DNA of 64,000 bases from Acidobacteriota bacterium (GTDB lineage: Bacteria; Acidobacteriota; Thermoanaerobaculia; Multivoradales; Multivoraceae). The notes under the pieces were generated by a model. That model was not told the DNA's origin. It was given only the letters and a program-made list of their open reading frames with translations, and searched no databases. Positions 62,076-64,000 of this stretch are shown here, piece after piece (position 1 is the first letter of the stretch; every line of letters begins with the position of its first letter). The stretch is from NCBI GenBank assembly GCA_003388555.1, contig QQVD01000007.1, forward strand, positions 46,452 to 110,451, in the 5' to 3' direction. The position numbers and the translations under genes were made by a program.

Positions 62076-62837
62076 ATGTCGAGAATACGTCAGGAGAGCG
62101 AACCCACGGTGCGGGCCGTCGCCCTCACGTTCCCCAACGGTTTCGAGGTCGCACCGCACTCGCACGACTGGCACCAGCTCGTCTACGCGGCGAGCGGTGT
62201 CGTCTCCGTGTCGACCGAGAGCGGCCAGTGGGTGGTGCCGCCGATGCACGCGTTGGCGGTCGCCGCCGGGGTTCACCACGCACTGGCGATGAAGGGGAGC
62301 GTCCATCTGCGCACGGTCTACCTGCCGCCGCGACATCGCTTCCCGGCCACCACCGAATGCGAAGTCGTGACCGTGTCGCCGCTGCTCCGCGAGCTCCTGC
62401 TGTCGATCGTCGACTCTGGAGGCCTCGGCAGCGCATCGGAGTTCGATCGGATCCGCCTCGAGCTGCTTCGCCACCTGCTCACCACGACCGCTCAGGGTCC
62501 TGCCAAGCTGCCGGTGCCGAGCGATCCCAGGGCTCGTCGGGTCGCGCAGAAGGTACTCCGCGAGTTGGGAAGCACTGACCCCCTCGCCACACTGTGCGAC
62601 GGCTGTGGAGCGAGCCGTCGCACGATCGAGCGGCTGTTCCGGGCCGAGACCGGCATGACCCTGGGCCGCTGGCGTCAGCAGGCCCGGATGCTGGAGTCGC
62701 TGTGCTGGCTGGGCGACGGTACGAGCGTGACCGCCACCGCGTTCGCGGTCGGCTACCGCAGTCCGAGCGCCTACGTGGCAGCGTTCCGGGCCGTCCTCGG
62801 CACGACGCCGGCTCAGTACTTCCGGATGGAGAAGTGA
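62076..62837 (+). CDS. AraC-family transcriptional regulator
   Basis: A 253-residue regulator. The N-terminal cupin-like part has 'PHSHDWHQLVYAASGVVSV' and ligand-pocket histidines; the C-terminal double helix-turn-helix (about 155-250) shows 'LATLCDGCGASRRTIERLFRAETGMTLGRWRQQARM' and 'SVTATAFAVGYRSPSAYVAAFRAVLGTTPAQY' (each given over several helices). It probably senses a small molecule and activates or represses the divergent VOC-SnoaL operon. The ATG start has no strong ribosome site and may be leaderless or depend on an AU-poor leader. Confidence 0.9.
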   Translation: MSRIRQESEPTVRAVALTFPNGFEVAPHSHDWHQLVYAASGVVSVSTESGQWVVPPMHALAVAAGVHHALAMKGSVHLRTVYLPPRHRFPATTECEVVTVSPLLRELLLSIVDSGGLGSASEFDRIRLELLRHLLTTTAQGPAKLPVPSDPRARRVAQKVLRELGSTDPLATLCDGCGASRRTIERLFRAETGMTLGRWRQQARMLESLCWLGDGTSVTATAFAVGYRSPSAYVAAFRAVLGTTPAQYFRMEK

Positions 62838-63286
62838 GCCGACTCCCGAAGGCGAAGGTCAAGGCGAGGCTGCGGTGCCGAATGCGGCCGGCGCCCCGAT
62901 CCTCCGACCGCGGTATGGGTGGCACCCCCGGCTCGCGCGGGTGAGCCCGACGACGGTCGCCGAGCGGCTCCCGCACCGCCGAGGGCGGGTGCGGAGCCGG
63001 CGGGGCGAGCACCCGCCCAGCGGCCGTCGATTCGCTTGAATTCGACGCCGGCGCAGCGCTCCAAGGTCTTGGACCGTGCACCGGGATCGCGCTGGCCAAA
63101 CTGGCAGCGCATGGCTCACTCGAAGTCTGCCCGGTGTCTCCGGATCCAGTGAGACGCCCGGTTCCGCGGTTCGTCCCCGTGTGCGCTACGGGCACACCCG
63201 TTGCTGTCAACTGTCGTGCGCTGCTCTCAGCAGCTGGCTCCGTCCGGGCGGGCGGAGTCCGAACAACCAAAGGGAGTCAACCGCAG
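62838..63286. other. Intergenic region before the TonB-dependent receptor
   Basis: 449 bp with no gene I can support. It holds the hairpin at 62965-62999 and a small perfect hairpin GCTGCT-CTC-AGCAGC at 63220-63234. AAAGGGAG lies before the receptor start. No riboswitch was recognised. Confidence 0.4.
62965..62999 (+). terminator. Imperfect hairpin after araC
   Basis: CGGCTCCCGCACCGCC and GGCGGGTGCGGAGCCG pair with one bulge on each side around a 3-nt loop. No T-run follows. It lies about 128 bp after the AraC stop. Confidence 0.4.
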
Positions 63287-64000
63287 ATGAAAGACCTCCG
63301 ACCATGGGCTCGGCTGGCACTCGCCGGGGCCATCCTCGCGCTGATCGCGAGCGGCGCCTTCGGGCAGTCGCTCAACACGGGCAGCCTCTTCGGCACGGTC
63401 ACCGACAACGAAGGTGAGCCGCTGCCGGGCGTCCAGGTGACCGTGAGTGGAGTCGGCGCCGACAAGGTGCAGATGACCAACGCCCAGGGCGTGTTCCGCT
63501 TCCTCGGTCTCGACCCGGCCGACTACAAGGTGAAGGCCGAGCTCTCGGGCTTCGGCACCGCCGAGTATCCGGGCGTCACCGTCAACGCGGGCCGCAACAC
63601 CGCCATCGAGCTCGCCCTGACGACGGCGATCGAGGAGACCATCACGGTCACCTCCGAGTCGCCGCTGCTCGACGAGCGCAAGCTGGTGCAGGGCACCACC
63701 GTCAGCCAGACCGAGCTCGAGAAGATCCCGACCGCGCGTGACCCGTGGGCGCTGCTCAGCCAGACCCCGGGCGTGCTCGTCGACCGCACCAACGTCGGCG
63801 GCTCCGAGTCCGGTCAGCAGTCGATCTTTCGTGCCCAGGGCGTGGCCTCGGACGAGAACGATTTCATGATCGACGGCGTGTCGATCACCGACATGCGCTC
63901 GATCGGCGCCTCGTCGACCTACTACGACTTCGACCAGTTCACCGAGATGAGCTTCTCGACCGGTGGCACCGACGTCACCAAGAACAGCGCCGGTGTGCAG
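63287..64000 (+). CDS. TonB-dependent receptor, N-terminal part (runs off the window)
   Basis: The first 238 codons of a large outer-membrane receptor. A signal peptide (1-27, ending 'SGAFGQS') is followed by a carboxypeptidase-regulatory-like domain (about 30-110: 'GSLFGTVTDNEGEPLPGVQVTVSG', given in parts, and 'GLDPADYKVKAELSGF'), then the start of the plug ('IEETITVTSESPLLDERK', 'IPTARDPWALLSQTPGVLVDR', 'FMIDGVSITDM'). This is the SusC/Oar-like layout typical of Acidobacteriota. It imports an unknown ligand with TonB energy, or has a protease-linked role as in Oar. The barrel lies beyond the window. Confidence 0.93.
   Translation, partial: MKDLRPWARLALAGAILALIASGAFGQSLNTGSLFGTVTDNEGEPLPGVQVTVSGVGADKVQMTNAQGVFRFLGLDPADYKVKAELSGFGTAEYPGVTVNAGRNTAIELALTTAIEETITVTSESPLLDERKLVQGTTVSQTELEKIPTARDPWALLSQTPGVLVDRTNVGGSESGQQSIFRAQGVASDENDFMIDGVSITDMRSIGASSTYYDFDQFTEMSFSTGGTDVTKNSAGVQ

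Noticed and set aside
1..64000. Search for tRNA or rRNA genes and riboswitches
   Set aside because: No T-loop (GGTTCGAATCC-like) with acceptor stem, no rRNA segments and no known riboswitch core were seen by eye; a covariance-model search would be needed to exclude small RNAs.

Overview
The window is a very GC-rich chromosomal stretch with densely packed genes on both strands. Several features together point to Acidobacteriota, probably a Thermoanaerobaculia-like lineage: two long MacB/FtsX-type permeases of the acidobacterial ADOP kind (one preceded by a PadR repressor), a serine/threonine kinase fused to TPRs, a TonB-dependent receptor with an N-terminal carboxypeptidase-regulatory-like domain, many exported PQQ, amidase and alpha/beta-hydrolase proteins, and a secreted protein ending in the FESGD..AWS motif. 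This placement is inference; no rRNA or tRNA gene was seen.

Left part (1-25 kb): a TPM-domain membrane protein, an exported Dabb protein flanked by inverted palindromic repeats, argS, a zinc alcohol dehydrogenase, ADOP permease 1, a membrane-anchored patatin phospholipase divergent from an OmpA-like coiled-coil protein, a SEC-C protein, a ChrR-type cupin divergent from an animal-type haem peroxidase, a secreted protein, a DCC thiol oxidoreductase, an exported double-VOC protein, a MetOD1 sensor plus hybrid histidine kinase operon, and a PadR-ADOP permease operon divergent from a short-chain-dehydrogenase relative that carries both halohydrin dehalogenase signatures.

Middle part (25-44 kb): an MscS/YbdG-like channel, a frameshifted amphi-Trp gene, two exported hydrolases, the kinase-TPR protein, a Tat-exported amidase and dinB. 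The 5' sides of dinB and of a glutaredoxin-MauE gene 7.8 kb away each carry a low-complexity array with the same architecture and the same polarity relative to the gene: heptamer-periodic repeats, telomere-like G4/C-rich tracts and GGGAAAA tracts. Between them lie a decayed AbrB/PIN toxin-antitoxin remnant, an exported PQQ dehydrogenase with a secreted partner, a toroid-ankyrin protein with one CxxCH, and a trans-acting enoyl reductase/saccharopine dehydrogenase-like protein.

Right part (44-64 kb): a VOC protein, a NiCoT/UreH-like metal transporter, a small CPLC membrane protein and a fungal-type tyrosinase form a tight, possibly copper-related operon. It is followed by a natural Baeyer-Villiger monooxygenase-esterase fusion with an altered fingerprint, an intact VapBC pair with a palindromic operator, a 2402-residue surface protein that has an IPTL-CTERM-like segment near its N-terminus and five near-identical 130-residue repeats, an exported hydrolase lipoprotein, a VOC/SnoaL-like pair divergent from an AraC regulator, and the start of a TonB-dependent receptor that runs off the window.
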